Shown here: positions 30,182 to 42,060 of the stretch, in pieces
How positions within the stretch are numbered: position 1 is the first letter of the stretch
Layout of the letters: the number at the start of each line of letters is the position of its first letter
DNA from: Sphagnum compactum
Taxonomy: Eukaryota; Bryophyta; Sphagnopsida; Sphagnales
DNA: 64,000 nt
Assembly (NCBI GenBank): GCA_965153455.1
Contig: OZ234495.1
Coordinates: 25,478,875 to 25,542,874 of the forward strand
Direction of reading: 5' to 3'
Program-made: the position numbers and the translations under genes
Notes under the pieces: model-generated
Seen by the model: only the letters and a program-made list of their open reading frames with translations
Databases searched by the model: none
What the model was told of the DNA's origin: nothing

Positions 30182-33100
30182 TTATGTTGAGTATGGAGCT
30201 ATGACAATGCATGAGTTGTGGCCACCAAACCCAAAAGAATTGGAAATTGCTGCAGCACCCCAACAAAACAACTGTGAGACTTCGAATTGCAACTACAACT
30301 TCAAACCTCAATCAGAGCTAGCCTGTTAAAAAGAACTACAAAACCACAGGACTGTAGTTCCACTGCAATCCAGAATTCAAATCTGACAAGTATGGTTAAA
30401 ATTGTGAGCAGCTTGTCCCTTCAATTTTCTTCTATCTTTTCTAAGATTTCAATGAAATGAAGCTTGAATAATTCATTAGTAAACACACTTTTAAGGACAA
30501 AGATACTCACCCACATGTACTTCATGCTGCTTCTTCACATTGGGTATAGTATCAAATGTCACCTGCTCCTCTTGATTCTGCAATTCATGCATGCATGCAT
30601 AGAGCTTAAATATATGACTATAGTATGTCAAGTCAAAACAAAGACAACTCCAATTTCATGCAAACTACCACTCTTAAACCATCTCCATCCACACCCCCTA
30701 TTTGGGCCTCAATCAATGTTTACTGCAAGTTGGACATGGAGCATTAATTGTTTCTGCATCCTCACCCCTAAAGCATAAAAAATGCGAGACTATTTAAATG
30801 CTACCACCTGGTCTAATCATCATGGCCAACGAATCAAAAGCAATCAATTTCGTTTACAGGCCCTTTAAGAGATCACTGTATATTGTCAGTGATTTTTTTT
30901 CCAGAAGTTTGTGATGCAGCCAAACTGGCAATCGTCCGTAGGAAGGTCCGTAGCAAAATTGGTGATCATCCCTAGGAAGGTTTAGCCAAATCTGGCTATA
31001 AACCAGATATGGAGTGCAAATCTTTAATCATCCTTCCATAGCTTTGGCTACTTACTGAAAATCAAAGATATAAATCTGAAATTTTTAGACCCTAAACCCT
31101 TCAAATAATTGAGACCCTTAAAAACCAATTCATTTTTAATTTTTTGATTTTTCTTTCTGGCAAAATTTCATCGGTGAAAAAAAGGATGTGTCCAGTGCCT
31201 ATTTACAGGTTCAAACCATTCATCAGTTTCATGCCATTTAAAGTCTGTACTTCATAAAAAATACTGTGTACAAGCCATTATCCCTGCTGCTAATGGAGGC
31301 GCTCTTCTTTCCCAAGAGAAAGTTTCAAAGGATGACACTACGAAGTGTATCACAAGCATGTCATGCTAACGTAACAACCTCGAAGAGAATTCTTAGTGTA
31401 TTTACAGGGCAGATTACATTTAGTAATCGGGCTTACATACATACATACATACATACACGTCCACCCAGATTTCTTCCCCAGTTTCAGCAGCTGAAAATAA
31501 TAGATGGAGATGGGGACCTGATAGACTCACAAATTGGTTGATGGTTGGATGCAACCAGCCAGTTTCAATTGCTTTAACAGTTGCAATAGCTTCAAAAGCT
31601 CCAGCAGCACCAAGGCAATGTCCAATTATTGACTGGAGAACAAGGAAGATCATGTAGTTAGTCGCTCTGCTTGGTGTGAAACCAACACCCATGAATGCAC
31701 CACCCCTGTTTTCCAGATTTTGAGGCCATCCAGTTGAATGAACCCCAATTTTAGAACCAGGCTGTTATGACTCAATTGTGGATGACGAACCCCCAACTGA
31801 GTTGACATTATGTTTCATCTTCGTAAGCTATTGTGTAAAGGATCAGTCCTGTAGGTAGGTAGGCAAGATAATAGGTGGCCACTGGGTAAGTAAATGCATA
31901 GATGATTAGTACATAGGTAAGGGCTAGCAGTGTGTTGGTAGGTATGGATCAAAGAGCTTCTTTCTTACATCCAGACTTTACCTTGGTTCCATTCACCTTG
32001 ATCTCTGAAGTATTCTTGAAGACTCTTTTTATGGCATTAACCTCGGCTACATCGTCCACAATTCTTGAGGTTGCACATGCATTGATGTAGTTGACCTGTT
32101 TCATGACAAATTGACAAATCAGTGTAAATATTGTGCCCATGGGAAACTGCTGAGAGATAGAAGCTGAAATGTAGATATGGGAACCCAAGTGTAGAATGCT
32201 GCATTTGACCTCTCTCTCGGAGGTTAGTATGTAATCGTGGTGAACTAGGGGGGAGGTGTCACTCTTTTGTATTTGTTGGATTTACCTCTTTGTGTTTGGA
32301 CTCTGGAGGGTATTATTTTGCTACCTACTTATAAATGGGATCGATCAATGTCAATGTCTTCTACCCTCAAGTACCTCCTCTGGAGAAACTCCAGCACTTT
32401 CCAGGCTTTTCTCAATGCAACTGGACACACCCAGCCCATCAATTTGGGGATTGGTTATGTGGTGGGCATCACAGGTGACTGCCCCACCCAGATACTCTGC
32501 AAGAATTGGAGCGCTTCGTTTCAAGGCATGCTCCAAGCTCTCCATAATCTTCAAAAACAAAGCAGCATGAAATCACACACATTCCCTTATCAGCATTTTT
32601 GAGTATCATTGCTCTTGAAGGTAAGTAGTGTGAATTTTGGTCAGATCACTACAGGGTAAAAGCACACTAGGGTGGAGCAAAAATGGAAGCTGAAAGTCCA
32701 TTCAAAGAGTCCACATGAGGGAAATCCGTTCCATGAGTCCACATTCACACCATGTGCAAAAGAATTTGGAGTGGAAGAGTTTCCCAAATATCTCTCAATA
32801 TTATAATTTTATATCATCAACAGGAAATAGCTGACATGTCAGGGATCACAACTTGGATCAATGTGGCCTTTCTAAGAAAACATAAGAAACTGTGATCAGT
32901 TCCCAACTCAGGATTATATAGCAAAAAGAGCAGACTCATGATGGAAAACCAGGGTTCTTACCAGAACACCTGCACCCTCACCCATGACAAACCCATCACG
33001 ATCTTTGTCCCAAGGCCTAGAAGCAGTTTGTGGAGCATCATTTCTCCGAGACAAACTTCTGCAGGCAACAAATCCACCAAGACCTGTCGGTGTAACACAA

Positions 33101-34815
33101 GCATCTGTGCCTCCAGCTACCATTATGTCAGCCTCACCCAATTGAATGTGGTTTGCAGCTGAATAGAAACAGGAGTTGGAGGTTGCACAAGCAGCTGAAA
33201 TCGAGTAATTAGGACCCATGAGACCATGATCAATAGCCAGCAATGCAGACCCCATATTGGTCATAGAATAAGGAATAAAAAAAGGCGACATCCGCTTGAT
33301 TCCTTTCTCTAAAAGAGTTCGCATTGCCTCTGTCGTTGTTGTGACACCACCCATGCCACAACCCACCACCACACCTACTCGCTGCTTATCAACCTACAAA
33401 GATCATGCACACCAGGTATTACCTCCTCACTGCCATGGCTCATCATCCCATTCATCATACCCAAATTCTCTTCTACCTCAAATTCATTGTTGGAAAAGTT
33501 TTGTGCATATCTGGAAAAGCAAAGGGACCATACCAGTGTCATCTGGTATATAGGCTTGCACCTGGTATCAACAATGGTAGCAAGGATCCTACCAGTCTGG
33601 TATGAGCTGAGGTGGTATTGCCTCAGCTCATACCAGACTGGTAGGGTCCTTGTGACCAGTGTTGATACCAGGCACAGGCCCATATACTAGACCAACACTG
33701 GACCATACCTACCACCCAATGGAGTGATATTGACAACCAACAAGCCCTTACCATGTTGAGATGCTCTCCACCCAGGCCCGCATGTTCCAGAGCTTTCTTC
33801 CCACTGACCAGACAGTACTTGATATAATCATCAAAGCGACGCATATTTTTGGCATCAATGTAGCCTTCTCCAGAAAAATTGCGTATCTGAGCAGCAAACT
33901 TGGTCGGGAAACTGGATGCATCAAATCTGTCAATCAATGAAACACCACTTGTTCCTTGCAGCAGCTTGTCATAAAACACATTGACATCAGTTCCAAACAC
34001 TGATACACAGCCCATTCCAGTGATGACAACTCTCTTCTTTGGATCTTTTTCTCTCCTTGGAGCACTTCTGCTTGCTGCTGCTGCTGCTGCTTTTATTTCA
34101 ATCCGTCTACACCCTGCCATCAGACCCAAAATAAAAATAAAATTGTGCACCCATGTATGTGACTAGTGTCAACTTTCTTCTTTTTTTTGGAACAAATGGA
34201 AAGAATCCATTGCAAAGAAAGACAACAGATAAATACAGAGGAATCAACCAGTGTCAAGTTTCAATTGCTAGGCAGGCAGTCCTTGGAGATCAATGGATAT
34301 TTGTTGGAGAGGTTGTAGAAATTATGTGTCCATGCACATGAAGTGTAAGGTAAGGAACTTTTCTGAGGCTCTTTCTGGATTTGAGGGCCCAGCTGAGGTC
34401 AGTACTTCGCTGGCCTGAAATCCCAGGAACAGACCCTCAGAAAATTTCCTTACATTGTCACTAGGTAAAGAACTTTTCAAAATTCAAACCTTGCAGAAAT
34501 GGAAGGTTCTTTCAAAATCAAATTGAGGTTTTCTGCGAAGGGAAGATTTGTTTGTGGTTTTGAAGGGAAATTCTATGAGACAAGCTGACTGAAAAGAAAC
34601 TGGAATCTTTTCTAAAAAGTTCTTTATGAGAGAAGGAAGAGCATACCAACAGATCTAAACTGGGAAAGACCAGCAATTTCAAGCAAGCTGGTTTCTTCAA
34701 GAGATAATCCTCTTGCTTTTAGCCCCTGAAAGTGCACCAATGAGTGAAGTGGAAGTCCCAATCTTTGGTTCCAAGTTGAAGTTACTGTTGTGCCTGCACA
34801 ACTGTGCACACCCAT
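30182..34815 (-). CDS. KASI-type beta-ketoacyl-ACP synthase with altered active site
   Basis: Exons in transcription order: 34815-34647, 34113-33752, 33393-32962, 32548-32375, 32095-31982, 31632-31531, 30577-30511, 30249-30182. All junctions are GT-AG with fitting phases and no stops, giving 495 aa, near the plant KASI length. It resembles plastid KASI rather than KASII ('[13 protein letters not shown]' near the mature start). KASI elongates acyl-ACP with malonyl-ACP. Residues 1 to about 75 are a transit peptide. The nucleophile Cys246 ('ACATSN'), Lys417 and second histidine His422 ('GHCLGAAG') are present, as is 'FGFGGHNS' near the end. The first catalytic histidine (family NAHATST) is Cys386 in 'NACATSR'; Thr is Arg390 and Gly is Asp393. 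His298 of E. coli FabB, the equivalent residue, is needed for malonyl decarboxylation, so condensation should be impaired. It may be an acyl-transferring or regulatory paralogue, or a gene at the start of decay. Confidence 0.9.
30950..31192 (+). repeat. Dispersed repeat family D2, copy 1
   Basis: The sequence 'ggtgatcatccctaggaag' followed by 'gtttagccaaatctggct', 'aatcatccttcc' and an AT-rich tail recurs at about 49605-49852 in the same order. It lies in the intron between exons 6 and 7 of the KASI-like gene. It shares the 'tagccaaat' core with family D1, so the two families may be related. Confidence 0.55.
33535..33699. mobile_element. 165-bp foldback MITE with 10-bp target duplication
   Basis: A near-complete inverted repeat: the left arm ends in 'ccagtctggtatgagctgag' and the right arm begins with its complement after a short loop at about 33613-33619. 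The element starts AGTGTCATCTGG and its other end reads AGTGTTGGTCTAG in reverse complement. A perfect direct repeat, GGACCATACC, flanks it at 33525-33534 and 33700-33709. Duplications of 9-10 bp are typical of Mutator-like elements. It sits in intron 2 of the KASI-like gene and its transcript would form a long hairpin. Confidence 0.8.
34342..34462. repeat. 121-bp foldback in KASI-like intron 1
   Basis: The left arm from 'agtgtaaggtaaggaac' pairs with the right arm, whose reverse complement starts 'agtgacaatgtaagg'. Arms are about 50 bp with a few mismatches. A related 'gaggctctt...gatttaagggcccg' stretch occurs near 48975-49005. No target duplication is clear. Confidence 0.55.
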
Positions 34816-34939
34816 GTCTCTTCCCTTCAACTACCTTTAGCACTGATGAGGTACAAGAGGGGAAACGAAAGAAAGAAAAAATCAGCTACAGATCAAGCTT
34901 AATAAAATGCAAAGCAAACCCAATTCAATATCTTTGACA

Positions 34940-34941
<2 letters not shown>

Positions 34942-34989
<48 letters not shown>
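34942..34989 (+). repeat. (CT)24 microsatellite upstream of the KASI-like gene
   Basis: An uninterrupted CT run of about 48 bp. Read on the coding strand it is (GA)n, 127-174 bp upstream of the start codon, in the probable promoter or 5' leader. GA/CT runs near plant transcription starts can bind GAGA-type (BBR/BPC) proteins; that role is inference here. Confidence 0.9.
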
Positions 34990-34992
<3 letters not shown>

Positions 34993-37900
34993 ATATCTCC
35001 ATTGCATGAAAATGCAATTCTAACCAACTGAATAAATTATACAGCTTCACAACATTCTCCAGGCAGTTACAACAAAGTTACAACTCTGACATATGTGTGC
35101 AGAGAATAGAGGACTCAGAGAAATTCAAATTATCCCAACACTATCAATGAGCTAGGAAGTATTACATCTTCCTGTTATCTCCTGCAGAATACTACAAGAT
35201 CACCATTAACTTGAGCCACAAAACAAAAGCAATTCTATTGTGTACATAATTGGGAACAAATCTCACAACAGCAACAAAAATTGTTGTTGTGTGACTAGAT
35301 TGGTGCCCAACACTATCCAAACTAACAAAGTTGCACACATAAATACATGCACACAAACCTGCAATCATAAGTGAGGTTCATTTTGTAACATCAAAAATGA
35401 GATTCTAAATACAATCTAAAAATCAAAACCCCCCTTCACATTGAACTGGGTTCCTACAACAAGTAACAATTACAAAAAAAACAAACTAATATTCCGAAAT
35501 AAATAGCTGATAAGAAACACACACACATTATGCAAATCATCATCATAATAGAAATTATACAAAACACCACATGCGCACTACTTTATACCTAATTACATCC
35601 CAACAAACTGAATTTTACTTAGTTTTCAAGCTCATGATTTAATCATGGGATTGTGAGAATATATTATTCTACTGCTGATCAATTCCATGAGTTGCCATAC
35701 ATCTTAAGACCTAGCTAAAATTTCTTGGTTACAAAAGATGGCACCGTATGAAGCATGAAAAGGCTATTAACCATTTAAAACCTTTTTCCAAGCACAATTA
35801 TTAGGTCTTCACGAAAAAGTTTTAGTTTCACTATAACTTCACATACCCAAATATATGGCGATGAAAATGGAAAAAGGGGGTCTTTCTTTAGCTTACCCAC
35901 AAGAAATAACAACCCACAAGTTCTATGATTGCTCTCAATGAAAGCCATTATTTATGAGGTTGTTGGAGACTAGAAATTTTGATATATCTAAGTACCTTGC
36001 TCAGGCAACAATGTGCTTAATATCTTTTCTTTTGTCATTTACGTATGACAAGAAACATGCATGATAATGATTTTATAATTCAGCATTATATTAATTAATG
36101 AAGCTAGTGTGCTTGAAAGTTTCTTTCAAATTTTTTGCATGGTAGGCAAGTATTTTTCAGTAATTGGCAATTCCAAAAAAGTAATTAATTAGTGCCTAAC
36201 CAGGCTAGGTACTACGGTAACAAAGAAGTTAATCCACATCAATTTAGAATATCAAAATAATCATGGTACCACTGCCTTATCAAAACCAAATATCATGGAT
36301 GAAGTCAAGTATCTTCTACTGCACAACAAAGCGAGCCCGAGGTATTTTTAGCCAAAATTCAAATGGGATATTGTGTGTCCACCAAACTTGGAAACAAATG
36401 AAATCATAATATCATTCAGGCTGCTCTCATGACAGAGTTGTAACAGTTGATGAATGAATTTGGCCTTCAAATTAGTGCAAAACCCATTACTAATACTTGA
36501 ATTTATGTTTTGTAGTTTTCTTTTTGGTTCATTCTGAGTACACACATCTAAAGCGCCTTAAGGTTGCAATGGACTTATGATGATAAGTTTTTGTAACCAA
36601 AATCACAACATTTATCACCCAAGCTGAACAACCTTAGCTTATTATATGTGAAATTGTAACATGATTAAGGCCGCCCCCATTACAAAGTCATGACGTTAGA
36701 TAAATGAAATCAAAACTATAGCAAAATGTATAATTGTTAGTAACTATGTTTTTTTTTGTTGGTTTGCATCATTATTTTGTTTCCTCAAATAAGAAACTCA
36801 CAAAGTTTATGCTTCAAATTGCAAAAGACACATTTTACAATCATAACTTTGGAAATGACATGCATTTGGTATTTTAAATCAGCAATAATAACTGATCCAC
36901 TGAAATATGATAAACCAAGCCCAACCACCACAACTATAAAAAGGAAATCAACATAAATAACATTGGCCTTGTATTTGATTGTTTTGACATTCGATCACCT
37001 TAAAGGCAAGTTTAAACCAGTGTTGGCTAGTTCTTCCATTTTGTTCATAACAAGCGCATCAAAATCTTTATGGTTTTTTTTTGGGTCCCATAGAGAGTAT
37101 TGAATATTTGGATTTAAATTTTTTTAAAAATAATTTCTATTATCAATTTGCTTGTTTCAGTGGTATCCCCAGGCTACCAATTTCTGTGGTTCTTTTTTAA
37201 ATAATCCCTACCATAATGATCAGATTTTGCAATACTCTATTTGAAAACCACAATGTAGTGTAAAAGGAAGTTTTTGTGCATAAAATTCATATCACAATTT
37301 GTGTTCTCTTCTTTCCATGTGCATTGTTTTCACAATTGCAAAGGCAAACATCACATGTGTCAAGTGATCCAGCTACATAATTCAAGACAAAAGAGATAAC
37401 ATACTTGGATGAAAAAAATGGGTTTTAAAGGAAATAATGAATAACCTTTGGATGAAGTCTGGATGTACACAAAAAGATATAAGATAGGCCATTATATTTT
37501 TTGTCAATGTAGTGCCCACAAAATAGGGTCTTGTCAGCTCTTTAGAAATTTGATACCAGGTGGGGTAGGATCTTAGCTGGATCTTAGTTAACCCCAACCG
37601 AGTTTCATGTTTTCAGGTTATGTTTTCATCCTCTGGTTACTTATCATGAGTGCTCAATGTTTACTATTTTATTGGTGTTGGTTTTTTGTTTCTTATTGGC
37701 CCTTTGGTATTGGAGTTTTGAAATTTTGGCATCATGTTGTGGCTTTTCAGTCACCTTGAAAGCTTTGGCTTTAACCGTTACATAACATCTTTTGATATAT
37801 TTGGTACGTTTCAAGTTTAATTGCTTAAAGAATTGTATGTGGAGGTAGAGATTGGAAGATGTTCATATTTTGATTTTGACACCTATGTGTAACACTTTAT

Positions 37901-40900
37901 AAAGTTGAAACTTTGATCATAAGATTTTCTTCATTTTGTCATGAAGGTTATGAGCTAGGCAATGACATGATTCATGAAAGCATTCACAACTTTTTATTCA
38001 TCAAAATGTGATAAATTTATATCCCCAAAATTATTCATTTGTTTCATGATGGAATGTCTTTATGAATTTCCAAAGGGTGTAAAAGTGGAGAAAGCCATCA
38101 AAATCAAAGTTTGTTTAGGACTTCCAATGTGTTTTTTCCTAACAAATTTTGTTGTTATGTGACAAAAATATGGAATTGGGAGATTTAATTTTTTTCTAGT
38201 GGAGATTCAACTAATATTGCTATGTTTTGGGAATTTTTCACCAACTTTTCAATATCACAAAATTGAATCTTGATGAATAGGGTGCATGTTAAATGGAAAA
38301 TTAACTTGGCCTAACAACTCAATATGGGTCACTCCTTGCCTACCCCTTGGAGGACATCCAAGAATGTCATAGTTAGAAAATGAATTCCCTCTCTCTTTAT
38401 ATAATTTATTTTCTCTTGCCTTGTTTGATCCAGATTATATAGCTACCCTTCCTATTCACAACCCTATCCTTTTGTTATTATTATACTAACCACAACTTTA
38501 AACCGGTGAATCACAACAAGTTAAGAATTGAACTCTCTTTCTCTCTTTTGATGGATATAATTTATTTTCTCTTTCCTTATCTAATCCAGACAATAGTTAC
38601 CTTTCCTATTCACAACCCTATTATCTTACTCTTATTATAATAACCACATGCACATAAAAAAATGACACAAAACACCTTAAATGGCGCATCGCATTGCATC
38701 AAAATGTTACTCACATGCACATAGGAATCTAAGCACAACCAACACCCTTGTGTATGCATAAACTTGCATAAAAACTTAAAAAACAAACACCACACAACAC
38801 AAGCATTACAAAATGTGGGTGCAATTCATTAGTCCTCGTTCAATGAACCAATGGTACACACTAGGTCCTATCCAGTGGGATTAATGAATTTATTCAAAAT
38901 ATAATGAAAGCATTCAATGAACAAGGACACGTTTTGTTGTAATGAAAAGAGTTACGTGATTTCAAATCTAGAACATTGGGTTGATTCACCCCACTAAAGG
39001 ATTAACGTCCCATTCAAAAGTCCAAATAATTGGAATCAAGTACACACTAAATCCAATTCTCAATTAACTTACCTCAACTTACATATTGTAATTAGGATGT
39101 AATTACCTAAAACACAATAAAAACTCCTACCATTTATCATGCACTACCATGTTAACACTTGCAACTATCGTTGTCCATGCACACATAAATCAAATGACAC
39201 AAAACACCCTAAATGGCAAATCACATCCAAATTGCCCCCTATCTAAAACTAAGGTCCTTTTGAACCAAATAACAATTCATAGGAAATTCCTCTTATGAAT
39301 CCATTAAAAATGAACACCTTTGTTCTAAGGTGAGAACCAATAACTGAATGCAAATGTGAACCCCATCATTAGTCACCTAACAATAATCCTCCAAATCCTT
39401 AGCCAATTGTGAATCATCATGGGTGCACTAAAGGCAAAACCATTTGGGTATATTCACAATTAGATTACCATTTTTTGGACACAAAGACTCAAGGATTTCA
39501 TTTTTGTTATCTACCAAATACAAAATTTACATAGAATCAATTTAAGTGTGAAAATTTGGATAATTCAAATTGTGATAATTCATATGGTGGTGGTGATTTT
39601 TCACATGCATATGTAACTATGCATCAATATTTTGGTAAAAACCCATAAATGTAAAGAATGAATACATAAGTTCTTATAGACAAATTGTAATGTTTACACA
39701 ACAACACATTATTGTCAAGGACACAAAAATTCACAAGAACAAAGGCTAAAAGAAAGGTTTAAGTCTAGCTTTCAAATAAGGAACAAGACAAGATTATGTG
39801 ATTAAAAAACAAGAACACAAGAACTAAAAATAAGAACATGAGATGTGCAAGACAAACATGAAAACAAATTTTTATTATGCTAACATATGCAAACATAAAC
39901 ATGAAAAGAACATGATAAGGCTATGGTGCAAAATCATGTTTAAGACTAATGTTGAACAAACTGAAGGAAATGAGGGGTCCTATTTTTATTTATATCCCTT
40001 TGGGGACCTAGCTCGAGGAAATTTTCAAGGAGGTTTCTATGTGTATCAAGTAATAAACTTTTTGAAAACCTTCCTAACTGAGAGTCAATTATGAGTTAAT
40101 TGAAACTTAATTAAAAGTTAATTAGGAATTAATTAGGAGTCAACTTATAATTAATTAAACTTAACTAAAACTTAATTATGGGATTTAATTCAAAGTTGAT
40201 TAAGAATTAATTGGGAGTTAACTTGGACTTAATTAAAAATTTAATTAAAACTTAACTAAAAAAAACTGAAATTCAACTAGAAATGATTATAAGTTAAGTG
40301 AAAGTGGATTAAAATTTAATTAGAAATTAATCAAGAGTAAACTGAAATTAAATTAAAAGTTAGGTACATGGATACACATTCACATGAATGAACTCCATGA
40401 CATTGGATCTATGACAATTATGGGTCTTTTTTTGGGGTGATTTCATTGGGCATCATCAACATAATGCCAACATCTATGCACTCCAAATCTAGTGCCACCA
40501 CCCAATGACCAATCATGGAATCACCCCATAACAAGTACGGGGATGTTCACATTCCATTCCTTCAACCACCTAACTAGTTGTGTTTGCCCCATACATGCTT
40601 TGTAAAAGCTAAAATCATGTATGCATATCTATTGTCTTAGGGCAATAATAAAATTTTATAACATAAAAGGCAACAACAATACAAACAAATTAATCAATTA
40701 AAAATTAATTTCATATGATTTTTGTTATTAAATCTTTGTCAAAGCCTTATCGAAGTTTTAAAAATAACATCAAATTAATTTAAAACATTTATATCTCAAA
40801 AAAACGAATTTTATATTAAAATTTTAATTTATTTTAAAATTGACATGTTTTATTTTAATCAATTCTTGCATAATCTTTCAAATCAATTTTTTAAGAATCT

Positions 40901-42060
40901 TATTTTAATAAGATTTAAAAGAATTGAAGCTAATTTTTTGTATGCTTATCAAACAAATTTCATTTTAAAAATTAGTTATCTGAATTGGTTTTTACATTTC
41001 ATAATGTTATGAAACCTTGTGATACAAAAAGGCAAGTGACAACCCAATAACAATAAAATGATATATAGAGGCATGATTAAATCAATTACCCAACAAGTAG
41101 GTGGGTAGACTTCAAGACAACCCATCAATTGGATGGGTGCACCCAAAATCTACCCATGGGCATCCATTAGCTTGGGGCAATAACAACACAACAAAGCCAT
41201 CCACTCATACCTATACCAATAGGGCTAACATGAGACAATCATTGTTGCTTCACATTGATAGGGTTACAACATCAACTCACACCAATTGGGCTATGTCATT
41301 AGTACCAATGAACCCTACCTTGGCAATTGCTAGCCTTTTCATCCAATTAACTCTCTTTGACCAACACTTTCATTCGTCTAATACTTTGTAGACAACAAAC
41401 ATCCACTATCTAAGAAGGCCATGAAACTAACAATTTGCTTAATTGGGACCAAAATTTGAGTGCACTCCATCTTCAAACCCATCCATGGAATAGATTTGAA
41501 TTAACCTCCACTCGGTTCTCGTAAGGGAAGAAGATTCAAGATCCTAATCTTGTGGGGTTGGTTCATTAGGATTCCTTTGACTTTTCAACTTAAGTTTTCT
41601 ACACAACAACAACATGATTCAAGCAATGGAATCTCTAGAGGAAAGAGACTAGATTTCGAACAAGACATTCGACCTAACATGAGAGGAGATTCCATGAAGT
41701 ACAAGGGTACTGCAGAACAAGACAAATTTGTAGCAAGAAATGCTAAATTTGAAATGCACAAAACTTAGTTTCTATATCACAAGTAAGAAACTCTGTATTC
41801 AAGGATCCAACATTGAAACAATTGGCTGGGATAAATGTCGTGTTTGAAGTCCCCACTTTGAGCCAGTGATTCATGAAGAGATCATAATTTTTTGTTGGAA
41901 TATATATAGCCTACACCTCCATCCAAATTGCAGCTACTTCCTCCCAAAAGAATAGAGGATCACTCACAAAAATAATGAGGTAACTTCTATTTCCATAAAC
42001 CCGGCCTTACATGTAAAAGAACCATTGTTGGGTGACAAAATTTGTATGGAAGATGGGCAC
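34990..42060. other. 7-kb AT-rich intergenic region, no gene recognised
   Basis: I found no convincing coding exons, RNA genes or transposon ends. Short open frames at 41101-41391 and 41550-41768 match nothing I know. A TTAATT-rich array occupies 40085-40360. The last few hundred bases probably include the 3' untranslated region of the desaturase gene. Confidence 0.45.
40085..40360. repeat. TTAATT-rich degenerate tandem array
   Basis: Motifs such as 'agttaattaggaattaatta', 'aacttaattaaaa' and 'ggagttaact' recur about every 10-20 bp for roughly 275 bp, alternating 'gttaatt' and 'cttaatt'. It reads as a decayed short-unit satellite. No genes are present. Confidence 0.7.
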
